From: Clostridiales bacterium
GTDB lineage: Bacteria; Bacillota; Clostridia; Lachnospirales; Lachnospiraceae
Assembly (NCBI GenBank): GCA_012735495.1
Contig: JAAYHD010000045.1
Coordinates: forward strand, 1 to 64,000
Length of the DNA: 64,000 nt
Reading direction: 5' to 3'
Shown here: positions 63,966 through 64,000 of the stretch, piece after piece
Numbering within the stretch: position 1 is the first letter of the stretch
Layout: each line of letters begins with the position of its first letter
Program-made: the position numbers and the translations under genes
Notes under the pieces: model-generated
The model's input: the letters and a program-made list of their open reading frames with translations, nothing else
The model's database searches: none
What the model was told of the DNA's origin: nothing

Positions 63966-63974
63966 TCTGGTATA
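63966..63974 (+). promoter_or_regulatory. Possible extended -10 element running off the window
   Basis: TGGTATAAT forms an extended -10 (TGnTATAAT) on the plus strand with no convincing -35. A gene beyond the right edge may use it. Confidence 0.25.
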
Positions 63975-64000
63975 ATGGAATCGTCAAACACACATTACCT

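Overview
The window looks like a chromosome segment of an anaerobic, endospore-forming, motile low-to-moderate-GC Gram-positive bacterium of the class Clostridia. Several lineage-type families (a DUF5702-like protein, an FHA protein with an N-terminal DUF6382-like region, a very large FliK-like protein) point to Lachnospiraceae or close relatives. This is inference from gene content and style: strong AGGAGG ribosome sites, T-box leaders, BofA/YaaL, SpoIID and SpoIIQ-like genes, and flagellin plus FliS. There is no rRNA, phage, IS transposase or CRISPR array in the window.

Layout. 1-735: six tRNA genes (Val, Thr, Tyr, initiator Met, Phe, Lys) and a terminator. 0.8-6.5 kb: sirtuin, ECF S component, transketolase and an OmpR-type two-component system. 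6.5-10.4 kb: a heterodimeric ABC exporter behind a leader ORF and terminator that look like a translation-coupled attenuator. 10.5-20.4 kb: an S1-domain protein, an unknown protein, galE, a candidate small RNA, a DUF4846/CapA lipoprotein, T-box-metG, two hairpin repeats and a DUF885 lipoprotein. 20.5-26.2 kb: a motility island with a sigma-D-type promoter, a FliK-like protein, flagellin and FliS. 26.3-26.9 kb: divergent yaaL-like and bofA. 27.1-38.2 kb: a complete Tad-type (type IVc) pilus operon with a TadZ-like protein, TadA, TadB, TadC, a 59-aa Flp-like pilin, a DUF5702-like protein, two TadE-like pseudopilins, a prepilin peptidase and an FHA protein. 38.3-44.3 kb: glpK, rhomboid protease, a flavodoxin-SCP2 fusion, an orphan histidine kinase, a HIT protein and murG. 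44.4-48.3 kb: a frame-broken serine hydrolase and an ABC-2 exporter. 48.3-53.9 kb: MoxR/DUF58/transglutaminase and spoIID. 54.0-60.9 kb: a T-box-controlled trpEGDCFBA operon. 60.9-64 kb: an ABC-2 permease with a remnant of an M1-type peptidase, tRNA-Gly, a SpoIIQ-like protein and a secreted protein.

How parts work together. The tad operon appears to be one transcription unit of about 11 kb from a TTGACA-17-TATTAT promoter to a terminator after the FHA gene. It holds the motor, platform, pilin, processing peptidase and minor pilins. Trp biosynthesis and MetRS synthesis are both read out by uncharged tRNA: the specifier codons and the variable T-box bases match tRNA-Trp and tRNA-Met. The exporter pair is likely induced by drugs that stall ribosomes on the leader ORF.

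The observations most worth a second look are the 192-bp hairpin and its partial copy at 18.3-18.6 kb, the attenuator at 6.5-6.8 kb, the long inverted repeat inside the tad operon at 34.5-34.7 kb, the perfect 26-bp palindrome touching tRNA-Gly, and a candidate small RNA at 13.5 kb. I found no single obviously new multigene defence or biosynthetic system. The coordinates and motif readings were made by eye; no homology search or folding program was run.
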